A DNA stretch of 64,000 bases, taken from NCBI GenBank assembly GCA_043554545.1, contig CP121337.1, positions 744,001 through 808,000 of the forward strand, given 5' to 3'. The notes beneath the pieces were generated by a model. The model made no database searches. It was not told the DNA's origin and saw nothing but the letters and a program-made list of their open reading frames with translations. This document shows positions 1-8,863 of this stretch, piece after piece; position 1 is the stretch's first letter, and each line of letters opens with the position of its first letter. This DNA is from UBA7330 sp043554545. GTDB lineage: Bacteria > Bacteroidota > Bacteroidia > Cytophagales > Cyclobacteriaceae. Both the position numbers and the translations under genes were made by a program.

Positions 1-1
1 A

Positions 2-1102
2 GTTGCTGAAATCAAAGCTTTTATGAAAGAGAAGGGGGCAACACATGAGTTGGAAAGATGGGACTGGGGTTATTACTCTGAAAAACTTAGGAAGAAAAAA
101 TATGCACTGGACGATGAGCTGATTAAGCCTTATTTCAAGTTGGAGTATGTTATTTCCGGTGTTTTCCAAACAGCTGAAAAGCTCTTTGGTTTGTCCTTCA
201 AACGAAATCAGGATATCCCGGTATATCATCCGGATGTTGAGGCATATGAAGTATATAGCGGGGACCAACTTAAAGCCGTTTTTTTGGCAGACTTTTTCCC
301 CAGGAAGGGTAAAAGAGGAGGCGCCTGGATGACTTCTTACAGGGAACAAAGAATCAATGACGGACAGAAAGTAATTCCACAAGTAAGCATTGTTTGCAAT
401 TTCACCCCATCTTCAGTGGATACCCCCTCATTGTTAAAGTTCGATGAAGTCACCACTTTGTTTCATGAATTCGGGCATGCCTTACACGGCATGTTAGCTG
501 ATACTACTTATGCGTCCCTTTCTGGCACAAATGTATATTGGGACTTTGTTGAATTGCCTTCACAAATATTAGAGAATTGGTGCTATGAGAAGGAATGTTT
601 GGATCAGTTTGCGAGACATTATGAAACCAATGAACCTATCCCTGCTGATCTTGTTGAGAAAATTAAAGTCAGTGCCACTTACCATGAAGCTTATGCCACG
701 GTTAGACAAATAAGTATCAGTTTGTTGGATATGGCCTGGCATGATATCTCCTATGAGATGGCCAAAAATATTGAAGATATCTCAGAAGTTGAAAGATCTG
801 TTTTTGAGCCGCTGGAACTTTTTAACCTGGTTGAAGGTGCGAATATGAGCACACAGTTTGGTCACATTTTTGCTGGTGGCTATGCTGCTGGTTACTATAG
901 CTATAAGTGGGCTGAGGTGTTGGATGCAGACGCATTCTCCTTATTTCAAGAGAAAGGAATTTTTGATTCAAAAACTGCCAAATCTTTTAAGGAAACCGTA
1001 TTAAGTCAGGGTGGAACTGTCCATCCTATGGAATTATTCAAAAAATTCAGAGGGCGAGAACCAGACCCAAAAGCATTACTTAAAAGAGCAGGGTTAGTTT
1101 AA
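2..1102 (+). CDS. M3 family metallopeptidase (oligopeptidase / peptidyl-dipeptidase), 5' end outside window
   Basis: This is the C-terminal half of an M3 (thimet oligopeptidase / Dcp type) zinc peptidase, which trims short peptides. The frame is open from base 2, so the start lies before the window; about 366 codons are visible, whereas whole family members have about 680-700. The zinc motif HEFGHALHG is encoded from about base 464, followed by SGTNVYWDFVELPSQ, which carries the third zinc ligand (Glu) and the typical FVELPSQ block. A late GGYAAGYYSYKWAEVLDADAF segment is the usual M3 substrate-side helix. The stop codon overlaps the convergent gene that follows by 4 bases. No signal peptide can be judged because the N terminus is missing. 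The family assignment is firm; Dcp versus OpdA is not decided. Confidence 0.93.
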   Translation, partial: VAEIKAFMKEKGATHELERWDWGYYSEKLRKKKYALDDELIKPYFKLEYVISGVFQTAEKLFGLSFKRNQDIPVYHPDVEAYEVYSGDQLKAVFLADFFPRKGKRGGAWMTSYREQRINDGQKVIPQVSIVCNFTPSSVDTPSLLKFDEVTTLFHEFGHALHGMLADTTYASLSGTNVYWDFVELPSQILENWCYEKECLDQFARHYETNEPIPADLVEKIKVSATYHEAYATVRQISISLLDMAWHDISYEMAKNIEDISEVERSVFEPLELFNLVEGANMSTQFGHIFAGGYAAGYYSYKWAEVLDADAFSLFQEKGIFDSKTAKSFKETVLSQGGTVHPMELFKKFRGREPDPKALLKRAGLV

Positions 1103-2091
1103 TATAGGATTTCGCTGTAAAAATCTTTGCTATCCCTTTTCAGGATTGATTGAAGATCATTCATCAGGTGTTCCAGTCCATGCTTTAGATTTTGGACTTC
1201 ACTTACTTTTGGCTTCTTCCCAAAGATAACTTCAAGCTCGCTTGGAGCTTTGAGTGTTTCAAAATACTGTTTATCTGAAGTAAGTCTGGTAAGCTGAGCA
1301 CTTACCACCGCAAGGAGACTTAAAGGTTGTTTGGGTAAAAATTTGAGCTGCTTATCGGGGATTTCGTATACCATTGCCGCAATTTCATGAGCTTCCAGAT
1401 TTATTGGAGTTTCAGCATCCTGCTGAATAGTCCGTAGTAAACGGATCATTTTCTTAAGCCCACCATTGGTTCTTAAATCTTTTGCGTTGATTCTGGCGAT
1501 ATTCTTAAATGGCATATAATTATGCTTAGTCTTTTCACCAAACCTAAACTCACAGATACCCCGGTCAATTTCTCTTTTAGTTTCCATGAAGTTTTTGTTA
1601 TTCAACCAAATGGCTGGTTGAATAGCCACGCGGCTGGAGGGCTTTTCAGTTAATACTAAAACTTCATGCTGATTGTTAAACCCAGCTTTTTTGATAAAAT
1701 CCAGTGACTTAACAACATCTAATATCTCACGTATGATAAATTGGATTTCTTTCCAGGGTTTATCGGTTATAGGGTTGATCAGTACAAGCAGCGTAATGTC
1801 CCCAAACAATGTAATGTGCGTTTCTGTTTGGATAGGGCCTTCATATCTGAAATCAATTTGTATAGACTTATCTGCAAATTTATGTGCAATACTATCCTGA
1901 ATCTTTTTGGTGATAGAAAATGCTTTGTAGGAATAGGAATGATCTATTTCAATCATTGATTCCAGGACATAGCGTAGCGCATCAGGGTACCCTCGATGTG
2001 TAAACGCGTCAGATAAGATAGGCTCTGCACGTGCCTCGTCGAATCTTCTCTTTTGTAGATTTTTTATTAAAAGCTCGTAGTTGGCTCCCAT
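1099..2091 (-). CDS. Hypothetical protein, degenerate nucleotidyltransferase-like
   Basis: A 330-residue cytosolic protein without signal peptide or membrane segment. I do not recognise a named family. Two parts recall the OAS/poly(A)-polymerase-like nucleotidyltransferase fold. Around residues 80-105, GPIQTETHITLFGDITLLVL sits where active members have GS-x(n)-T-x-I followed by DxD. Around residues 213-245, a helical stretch with LKKMIRLLRTIQQDAE and HEIAAMVY resembles the substrate-binding helices. The GS is GP and the DxD is DIT here, so catalysis would be doubtful. It stands alone, convergent with the peptidase gene (4-base overlap) and divided by about 115 bases from the next minus-strand gene. 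The fold suggestion is inference. Confidence 0.7.
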   Translation of the reverse strand: MGANYELLIKNLQKRRFDEARAEPILSDAFTHRGYPDALRYVLESMIEIDHSYSYKAFSITKKIQDSIAHKFADKSIQIDFRYEGPIQTETHITLFGDITLLVLINPITDKPWKEIQFIIREILDVVKSLDFIKKAGFNNQHEVLVLTEKPSSRVAIQPAIWLNNKNFMETKREIDRGICEFRFGEKTKHNYMPFKNIARINAKDLRTNGGLKKMIRLLRTIQQDAETPINLEAHEIAAMVYEIPDKQLKFLPKQPLSLLAVVSAQLTRLTSDKQYFETLKAPSELEVIFGKKPKVSEVQNLKHGLEHLMNDLQSILKRDSKDFYSEILY

Positions 2092-2208
2092 TCAAAAACT
2101 TGTGATCTAAATGACCAAAATAAACGTTAATTCGGTGAAATTATAAATTAATTGGCAGATTCTCGGATTAAAGAGTCAGACGTGTGAAATAAAGCTCCAA
2201 AAAGAGAC

Positions 2209-2631
2209 TTAATTACTTGAAATCAACAGCTGAATGGCATAATCTGATTCTTTGGGCTCTCCACCTCCGGTTTCTGGATAAGGGATCACTTTGAGTAATT
2301 CAATGGAATAGTGACCGGTATTTATTTTGGAAGTTTGATTTTCCAGGATGGTTCCTATGGTAAGTTCTCTTTTCAGCATTTCATAGCCTTCACTGATTTC
2401 GATTTTTACTCTAGCCTGCCCCGCCCATACACATATGGCATTCGCAGGACATCTGGAATCTCCAAGCAAGCTCTTAAAAGAAATAGCAAACTGGTCCTGT
2501 CCATCAAGCATTTTAGTTTCGCCATATTGAAGAACAAAAGTTTCATCCAGGCGGACTTTTTTATCTTCCTCCTCACAAGAGAAGAGGATAAACAAAAGAA
2601 TAATATAGATGACTTTTATAATGATTTTCAT
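2209..2631 (-). CDS. Small lipoprotein, hypothetical
   Basis: A 140-residue predicted lipoprotein. Its N-terminal hydrophobic stretch ends in the lipobox LFSC (Cys about residue 19), followed by acidic EEEDKK, as is common for outer-membrane lipoproteins of Bacteroidota. The mature part contains DSRCPANAICVWAGQARVKI, a pattern seen in a widespread but uncharacterised Bacteroidota family with two conserved cysteines. The rest is predicted beta-strand (KSLLGDSRCP, TIGTILENQ, HYSIELLKVIPYP). It is a single gene between the nucleotidyltransferase-like gene and the divergent MATE gene. No function can be assigned. Confidence 0.75.
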   Translation of the reverse strand: MKIIIKVIYIILLFILFSCEEEDKKVRLDETFVLQYGETKMLDGQDQFAISFKSLLGDSRCPANAICVWAGQARVKIEISEGYEMLKRELTIGTILENQTSKINTGHYSIELLKVIPYPETGGGEPKESDYAIQLLISSN

Positions 2632-2788
2632 TTTAAATGCTCAATTATCTTTTATGACACAAATAATCGTGCCAAGGTTGGACTATCAAGATTTTTATTT
2701 TGTGAAAAACTGTTAAGGTTACTGAGATTTTCCTTTCATTTGCATCATTATGCTACTCATAGCAGATATAGTGACCATCCTGATTCGC

Positions 2789-2821
2789 AAATAAGCGAGT
2801 CCGCCCATCTCGGGCTTATTT
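2789..2821 (+). other. Stem-loop in the leader of the MATE gene
   Basis: Perfect arms AAATAAGC (2789-2796) and GCTTATTT (2814-2821), with an inner GAG/CTC pairing, lie 23 bases before the start codon of the MATE exporter. No run of T follows, so it is not an ordinary terminator. It may act on translation or transcript stability; that is inference. Confidence 0.35.
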
Positions 2822-2844
2822 AGTTCTATCTTAATATCTATATC

Positions 2845-4254
2845 ATGCAGGCGATCAGTAGTATCAAAAAAATCCTATCTCTTACGTTTTCTGCTTTAAA
2901 GGGCACAGAAAAAGAATTTACTACCGGTAGTATCAACCGGGCAATTTTTTTATTGTCGATACCGATGATCGCTGAAATGATCATGGAATCTTTGTTTGCA
3001 ATTGTGGATGTGTTTTTTGTTTCCAGGGTAAGTGTGAACGCCGTGGCTACTGTTGGCCTTACAGAATCAGTTTTGATGGTTATCTATTCAGTGGCCATAG
3101 GTCTCAGTATGGCCACATCTGCAATCGTGTCACGGAGGGTTGGCGCCAAGAAGTATGACCGTGCCGCTGATGGTGCTTTTCAATCCATATTGCTGGCCAT
3201 CATTGTAGGGATAGTTTTTGCCTTATTCGGCTCATATTTTGCTTCAGATGTATTGACCCTGATGGGTGGAGCGCCCGACCTTGTAAAAGAGGGTACAGGC
3301 TTTACAAGAATAATGTTTGCGGGTAACCTCAGCATCATTCTTTTATTTTTGATTAATGGAATTTTCAGAGGAGCAGGTGATGCTTCTATCGCCATGCGCT
3401 CTCTTTGGCTGGCAAATGGTTTGAATATCATTCTTGACCCAATTCTGATATTTGGACTTGGACCAATACCAGCTTATGGTCTGGAAGGTGCAGCCATAGC
3501 GACTACCACAGGAAGGTCGATAGGGGTAATTTATCAGATAGTTCACTTAAGCAATGGCAGGTCAATCATTAAGATAGGAATCAGGAATGTGGTTTTCCGT
3601 TTTAAGACAGTCATAGAGTTGGTACGAATTTCAATTGGTGGGATGGGGCAGTTTCTAATAGAAACAGCAAGCTGGATCTTTTTGGTTAAGGTGATGTCGT
3701 TATTTGGTAGTGAGGCGCTTGCCGGTTATACCATTGCGTTTAGGGTGATTGTTTTTTCAATTCTCCCTTCCTGGGGCATCTCAAATGCTGCCGCAACACT
3801 CGTCGGGCAGAACCTTGGGGCCGATCAGCCTGGAAGGGCAGAGGCCTCGGTTTGGAAAACTGCATGGTATAACATGCTCTTTCTTGGGACGATATCCGTG
3901 GTTTTCTTTTTGGCAGCTGATCCCATATTAAGCATATTTTCTTCTGATGAAAATGTTTTAGAAATTGGAACCGATGCCCTCAAAATCATTTGCTTAGGTT
4001 ATATTTTCTTTGCCTATGGCATGGTAATTAGTCAGGCGTTTAATGGAGCTGGAGATACCAAAACACCATTAATTATTAATTTCTTTGTTTTTTGGGTGTT
4101 TCAGATACCCTTGGCCTATTGGCTCGCGGTCATTTTAGATTGGCAATCCAATGGTGTGTTTACCTCCATTGCTTTGGCTCATTCGCTACAGGCTGTCATC
4201 AGTGTGTTGATTTTTCGAAAAGGGAAATGGAAGTTGATAGCTGTTAGTACTTAA
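2845..4254 (+). CDS. MATE family efflux transporter
   Basis: A 469-residue inner-membrane protein with about 12 hydrophobic helices in two similar halves, the size and layout of MATE (NorM/DinF) cation-coupled drug or metabolite exporters. Typical features are the N-terminal SIPMIAEMIMESLFAIVD segment, where the first helix carries the family's PxxxE-like pattern, VGLTESVLMVIYSVAIGLS in helix 2, and the repeated GAGDA/GAGDTKTP motifs of the N and C halves (residues about 176 and 404). It begins MQAISSIKK without a Shine-Dalgarno sequence. Its stop overlaps the convergent gene by 11 bases. The substrate is unknown. Confidence 0.92.
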   Translation: MQAISSIKKILSLTFSALKGTEKEFTTGSINRAIFLLSIPMIAEMIMESLFAIVDVFFVSRVSVNAVATVGLTESVLMVIYSVAIGLSMATSAIVSRRVGAKKYDRAADGAFQSILLAIIVGIVFALFGSYFASDVLTLMGGAPDLVKEGTGFTRIMFAGNLSIILLFLINGIFRGAGDASIAMRSLWLANGLNIILDPILIFGLGPIPAYGLEGAAIATTTGRSIGVIYQIVHLSNGRSIIKIGIRNVVFRFKTVIELVRISIGGMGQFLIETASWIFLVKVMSLFGSEALAGYTIAFRVIVFSILPSWGISNAAATLVGQNLGADQPGRAEASVWKTAWYNMLFLGTISVVFFLAADPILSIFSSDENVLEIGTDALKIICLGYIFFAYGMVISQAFNGAGDTKTPLIINFFVFWVFQIPLAYWLAVILDWQSNGVFTSIALAHSLQAVISVLIFRKGKWKLIAVST

Positions 4255-5083
4255 GAAAAATACCAGCCCCAAAATTCGGATTGGCTAGAATTCGCTTTCC
4301 ATAGAAAGCCATGCCTGTGGAAAGTGAAAAGCCGAACTTCTTTGAGAACTGATAAAGGATCTCAGGAGTAAAAGCAAGGTACTCTACCCGATTCCCAAAA
4401 ACGCCGTTGTTAACATTGAGAGGTGTGCCTTGACCATCTCCCAGCGGTTTTACACCTGTAAGCCTGAGGAGTCCGGTTAATTTGCCGTTAGACCAACCCG
4501 TTTCTAGTCCGTATCTAAACTCATTGGAAAAATTCTTCGTTCGATTGTTAAACCCCAAATTCACATTTGCATATATCCCATTGGAGAATCCAGTACCTGC
4601 ATCTATGCTCACCATTTGGTTGAACTCTCCATCTCCTGTCTGTAGAATACTTGTTTCTCCACCACCGGGAGACCCTAGTGGCAAACCAAGTGTTAACGAT
4701 GCACTCAGGGCAATCCGTTTTCCTTTTGTAATCCCATACTTGATTGAGATATCCGTATCACCAATGCTATTAAAAGCATCTCCTGGCGTTTGAAGTACTC
4801 CTGAGGCAAGACGTTCTTCATTTAATGTAGATCTCACAAAGAAAGGGAGGTAAAGGATACCTGTCAGACGGTCGGTAATACCATATTCACCATAAAAACT
4901 GGTTGTATACAATGAGATGGTTGTAATTGGCTCAATGGTCCCAGCCGGAGTAAAATACTGAGTGCCAAATATTACATTTTGACCAAGTTTGTAAAAGCCA
5001 TTGCCTTTTTCCTGTGTCCACCCGCCTCCGGCCATACAGAGGTAAGGAAGAAATAAAATAACAGTTAGATATTTTCTTTTCAT
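4244..5083 (-). CDS. Outer-membrane beta-barrel protein, hypothetical
   Basis: A 279-residue secreted protein. The N terminus MKRKYLTVILFLPYLCMAG is a Sec signal peptide. The mature part alternates hydrophobic and polar residues in many short strands (TTISLYTTSFYGEYG, IALSASLTLGLPLGSP, IYANVNLGFNNRT) and ends in FGAGIFLKY, a terminal strand with aromatic C-terminal residue, as expected for a barrel inserted by BAM. It resembles the loosely defined phenol-degradation (MetA-like) porin group, though I would not name it further. It starts one base after the stop of the upstream Ig-like lipoprotein gene, so the two are surely co-transcribed. Confidence 0.75.
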   Translation of the reverse strand: MKRKYLTVILFLPYLCMAGGGWTQEKGNGFYKLGQNVIFGTQYFTPAGTIEPITTISLYTTSFYGEYGITDRLTGILYLPFFVRSTLNEERLASGVLQTPGDAFNSIGDTDISIKYGITKGKRIALSASLTLGLPLGSPGGGETSILQTGDGEFNQMVSIDAGTGFSNGIYANVNLGFNNRTKNFSNEFRYGLETGWSNGKLTGLLRLTGVKPLGDGQGTPLNVNNGVFGNRVEYLAFTPEILYQFSKKFGFSLSTGMAFYGKRILANPNFGAGIFLKY

Positions 5084-5084
5084 T

Positions 5085-6035
5085 TTAGAATATTAATTCC
5101 CCAAACCCAAAGGTGAGAGAAGCCGGCTCACATAGAATTATGACATACTTGTAATCTCCAATTGTTGCTGATTTATCCATAGCCTCCGCAATAGCTGATA
5201 CATTGAACGTATGGCTTCCATTGGTTTTTATTTCACCCAACTTTAAGCCATTGGTCTTTACCGATGCGCCGTTGGTCGAATTTGCCAGATAAACGAAAGT
5301 GCCCAGAGCAAAAGAGGTCTCAAAGTTCTCACTTAACTTCAGGGTTAATTCGCCACCTACCAAACTGAGTTCGGCGGTTCCTGTAGCAACATACCCGCTG
5401 GTTCCCTGGAATGTAGCGGTAACTGAATTAAGTGCAACTGAGATACTATAGATGCCATCAATACCTGCTGATGTCGCAATAATATCTGTGAAGCCACGAG
5501 CAACACCTGTTACCAGGCCTTCACTGTTCACAGAAGCTATATCTGAGTCTAAAGAAGTCCATACAAAATCTGAGGGAATGGTATTTTCATTGATATTAAA
5601 TGCATTTGCTGTTAAAGTAGTCATTGCCCCTATATCGATGTTACTTTCTTCGCCTTCGACACGTACAATAGCAATGTCATTTTCAGAGCCTACTACATTA
5701 ATGATGGCGGTATCACTTTTTACGCCTGCAAAGGAGGCATAAATTTTTCCTTTTCCTTTGGCCAGCGCGGTCACAAGGCCTGTTTCATCTACCTCTACAA
5801 TCAAGGGAGTTGCACTCACAAAATCAGGATCGATGATTTCTAATATCCCAGAAGGATTGGTGTATTCAAATGTCATCAGAAGGGTCTGGCCAATAAGTAA
5901 GGCATCTTCTTTGGGGGCGATTTCCAGCTTTTCCGTTCCTTCAGGACCCTCAACAATATCAGTTCCAATGCAGGAATTCAGTAAGAAAACAATAGCAAGT
6001 AACGCATGTATTTTCCATCTCATTAACCTATACAA
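5085..6035 (-). CDS. Bacterial Ig-like (BIG2) domain lipoprotein
   Basis: A 316-residue cell-surface or periplasmic lipoprotein. After MYRLMRWKIHALLAIVFLLN comes SC, the lipobox cysteine at about residue 22. Two BIG2-type Ig folds follow at about residues 38-115 and 120-200. The signatures are VDETGLVTALAKGKGKIYAS and VNSEGLVTGVARGFTDIIAT, the classic pattern of a value statement followed by GLVTGVAxGxxxI. The last 110 residues form another beta-rich domain with GTAELSLVGGELTLKLSENF. The gene is 43 bases after the large anchored protein gene and 1 base before the barrel protein gene, so a three-gene envelope operon is likely. The role is probably adhesive or structural (inference). Confidence 0.82.
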   Translation of the reverse strand: MYRLMRWKIHALLAIVFLLNSCIGTDIVEGPEGTEKLEIAPKEDALLIGQTLLMTFEYTNPSGILEIIDPDFVSATPLIVEVDETGLVTALAKGKGKIYASFAGVKSDTAIINVVGSENDIAIVRVEGEESNIDIGAMTTLTANAFNINENTIPSDFVWTSLDSDIASVNSEGLVTGVARGFTDIIATSAGIDGIYSISVALNSVTATFQGTSGYVATGTAELSLVGGELTLKLSENFETSFALGTFVYLANSTNGASVKTNGLKLGEIKTNGSHTFNVSAIAEAMDKSATIGDYKYVIILCEPASLTFGFGELIF

Positions 6036-6078
6036 CGGGATTGGTCGTGTTTAGATTAGTCCGGGTTGAGACAAATGG

Positions 6079-8793
6079 CTATTTTAAAATTCTGATCACG
6101 GACATTTGATTATCTTCCGCAAGGTAGATTTCATAGTAATTTTCAAATTGTAATACACTGATGGGTACTCCTGATCTTATGGGGCCACCCGTGATCAACT
6201 GTCCGGATGCATTATATATGTAAAGATTTTGGTCTGTAGCATCGACAAAGGCTATCCATTCCACACTGCCTCCTAATTTGTAATATTGGATGAGCATGGG
6301 CTTTTTGCTGAAATAGTCTTTTTCAAAGAGTACATTACCATCTTCATCAAGTACTTCATATCGCTTTCCTGTAGTTCTGATAATCAGGTAACCATCTCCG
6401 GTAATGTCGTTGATGATCGAAAAGGTGGTTTCAGTTGTTGGCCGGTATAGCTGCTCTCTTTTGGTAATTTTACCACTAAAATTAATCTGTATAAGCTCAC
6501 CTGATCCGGTAACTGTTGTAAAATAGGTACTTGTAAATGTGTTACCTCGGTTCACATAGAAATCGCTCGTTGTGACTGTTTCTGTTCGGATGGGGAAACC
6601 TGGGAAATCCTCCGCTCTTCGGGTTTTAAATACAATACTCCCATTTTTTTGCTGAGCGACTATAAAGTCCCGACCGGATACCCTCACATGTCTGAGTGGA
6701 CTGGTGGTTGCTGAAGATAAAGGCAACGGATTCCAACCATCCAGAAGCTTTCCATCTTTATTGGTAAGGTAAAGGTTGCCTTCCGGACCTGAAAGGGCAT
6801 AACGGTAGTTTCTGGAGTTGTCGTAATCGATGATGTTGAAACTAGAAATCTGTACATCATCTTGCAATTGGACTGGAAACCCTGGAAGATAAGAACCGGT
6901 CCTATCAACTACATGAATAGATTTGTCTGTGGCAAAGACGTACTGAAGTTTTCCGTTTTTATAGTAATCAACCTGGTGGAAATCACTGATAACCGGAGCG
7001 GAGACATCCATTGACCACAGCACTTCAAAGTCCGAAGAGATTAGATAGACATGATTCTTTTCGTCCTGCAGAATGACTTCTTTTTGTTTTGTGTAGTGAT
7101 TGGTTACTAAAAAGGGTTTGGTAGTAATCTTATTAGGCAGAGAAATCGCTTTCTCGACCTCGATATCATATTCGCTCTTGGAGGTAGCTCTTGGAGGTTG
7201 ATAAAAAGTTGTATTCGTGTAGAATTTGTTATCAATATAGCTAAATTGAAATGCTATAAACTCGATGTTTCGGATAGGTTGTTGCCAGGTGTTTGCAAAA
7301 TCAAGCCACTCGGGTTTTAGCTTGCGGGTAAGGCTTGACCAGGCGCGTGGTGTATTCACATACAAACTTAAGTTCGCCTCGTCATTGGTTCGATCGAGAA
7401 ACTTATTGAACCTTAGAGATTTATTCCAAACATCCTCGTCTTCTATGCTTTTGAGTAATGATTTAAGTTGGTAGATGCTATTACTGAAGATTAAATAATT
7501 TCGATAGCTCATATAATAACTCTGATCGAATCCTTCGGCTAGGTCTCCAAGCAAAAGTTGCGGGAATTCATCTACCGGAAGCCTCCTGATCTCTTCTTCC
7601 CCATATTGCTCACGATAGATGGTATCGTTGACCGCAGTGGCATACCGTTCCGTCATTGAATTAAAGAAGCGCAAGGCTTCACCCATGTCATTCACTTCGA
7701 GAATCATTAATTTTTCAACCTGATATTTATTGGAACTTTCCAGCGTTGCAATTCCAATCTCAGCATCTAATAAGTTGAAAGTGTGATCCACGTCAAAATC
7801 ATAGTCATCCAGAATTTTGGTTCTTCTGGTGAGGGTTTCAGGTGAAGCAATGCTCAAATATTTATTGATGGATTCCCTAAAAAGATTGCTATTATCAAAA
7901 CTAAGATGGTAAGCCCATGCAGTGCTTCCGGGTATTACTTCTGCCATATCAAAGGAGGAACCACCGAGCTGATCAAACACGGATAGGAAATTGCTTTCTT
8001 CTTTTGAGAAAGTAAACCCGTTTAGATTTATTGCGTCCGCTCCTATCTTTAGGTCAAGGTAGGAGGAATTAGCCAGATTGAATGAGGAAGTTCCGGGACT
8101 AAATGTGCCAATGATTTCACGCAGCCTGGAGGAGTTTATATATAAATTTCCAAAATCCTGATCCATCTTAGCTACCTGAAAAAGGCCTTGATTTTTTACT
8201 GCAAAGGAAGGGTAATCATCATCTGATATCGTGCGAATGGCATCTTCTACCAGATAGGCTGTATAGCTACCGATAAAAAAATTTTTAAAGAATATATAAG
8301 TAAAGGATATGTTGGTTTCGGGGTTCGTTATTTCAGTGATGGTAAAGTCCAGATATTCTCTCGTCTTCTTTTTATACCCCAAATCCCTGAAATAGGCCAA
8401 AGCCTTGCTGAGGTAGGTGTGCTGACTGATATTTTTAATCTCTGTTACGAAGAGCAGATCAAATGTGGTACTTGAAGTAACGTGAACCGAAATCAGTGTT
8501 TCAACCTCCTTAAAAAAATTCGTGAAGTTGCCTTCTCCTGCGATGGTGTCTAGTAAAAAAAGGTTATCAGCGATCGCTGAAAAAGGAGGTAGTTTACTCG
8601 TATTCTTCCAAATAGGCAGCTCATTAACTGCACTTATATGATCTAGCATATGGTCAGACTCATATACGAGAACGGCATTTTGAGGAAGAAAAGACCAGGT
8701 AGAAATGTCAGCGTGCTTCACCCAATTTTCATAGGTGAAGTACCCGGTTCCCGCCAGTAGCAATACTGCAATGAAAACAAGAAATTTCTTCAA
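6079..8793 (-). CDS. Large membrane-anchored periplasmic protein with C-terminal propeller-like half
   Basis: A 904-residue protein with a single N-terminal membrane segment (MKKFLVFIAVLLLAGTGYFTYENW) and no lipobox, so it is probably anchored in the inner membrane and faces the periplasm. Residues about 30-560 form one region beginning FLPQNAVLVYESD, resembling the DUF3352-like proteins of Bacteroidota. From about residue 570 onward there are repeated blade-like units (VLWSMDVSAPVISDF, NGKLQYVFATDKSIHVVD, GNLYLTNKDGKLLDGW, GELIQINFSGKITKR, NLYIYNASGQLITGG), suggesting a beta-propeller. It lies 70 bases after sdhB, so read-through from the sdh operon is possible, and 43 bases before the Ig-like lipoprotein gene. 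Function unknown. Confidence 0.72.
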   Translation of the reverse strand: MKKFLVFIAVLLLAGTGYFTYENWVKHADISTWSFLPQNAVLVYESDHMLDHISAVNELPIWKNTSKLPPFSAIADNLFLLDTIAGEGNFTNFFKEVETLISVHVTSSTTFDLLFVTEIKNISQHTYLSKALAYFRDLGYKKKTREYLDFTITEITNPETNISFTYIFFKNFFIGSYTAYLVEDAIRTISDDDYPSFAVKNQGLFQVAKMDQDFGNLYINSSRLREIIGTFSPGTSSFNLANSSYLDLKIGADAINLNGFTFSKEESNFLSVFDQLGGSSFDMAEVIPGSTAWAYHLSFDNSNLFRESINKYLSIASPETLTRRTKILDDYDFDVDHTFNLLDAEIGIATLESSNKYQVEKLMILEVNDMGEALRFFNSMTERYATAVNDTIYREQYGEEEIRRLPVDEFPQLLLGDLAEGFDQSYYMSYRNYLIFSNSIYQLKSLLKSIEDEDVWNKSLRFNKFLDRTNDEANLSLYVNTPRAWSSLTRKLKPEWLDFANTWQQPIRNIEFIAFQFSYIDNKFYTNTTFYQPPRATSKSEYDIEVEKAISLPNKITTKPFLVTNHYTKQKEVILQDEKNHVYLISSDFEVLWSMDVSAPVISDFHQVDYYKNGKLQYVFATDKSIHVVDRTGSYLPGFPVQLQDDVQISSFNIIDYDNSRNYRYALSGPEGNLYLTNKDGKLLDGWNPLPLSSATTSPLRHVRVSGRDFIVAQQKNGSIVFKTRRAEDFPGFPIRTETVTTSDFYVNRGNTFTSTYFTTVTGSGELIQINFSGKITKREQLYRPTTETTFSIINDITGDGYLIIRTTGKRYEVLDEDGNVLFEKDYFSKKPMLIQYYKLGGSVEWIAFVDATDQNLYIYNASGQLITGGPIRSGVPISVLQFENYYEIYLAEDNQMSVIRILK

Positions 8794-8863
8794 GGGTACT
8801 TTTAGGGCGAAGATAACAATTTATCGCCTTGTTATATCAAAGAAAGTGCTTGCCGCTTACTTT

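Noticed and set aside
2311..2823. A 170-codon open frame on the plus strand across the small lipoprotein gene and the gap before the MATE gene.
   Set aside because: It runs antisense through a lipoprotein gene with a good signal peptide, its translation has no domain-like pattern, and it ends in a hairpin; a chance frame.
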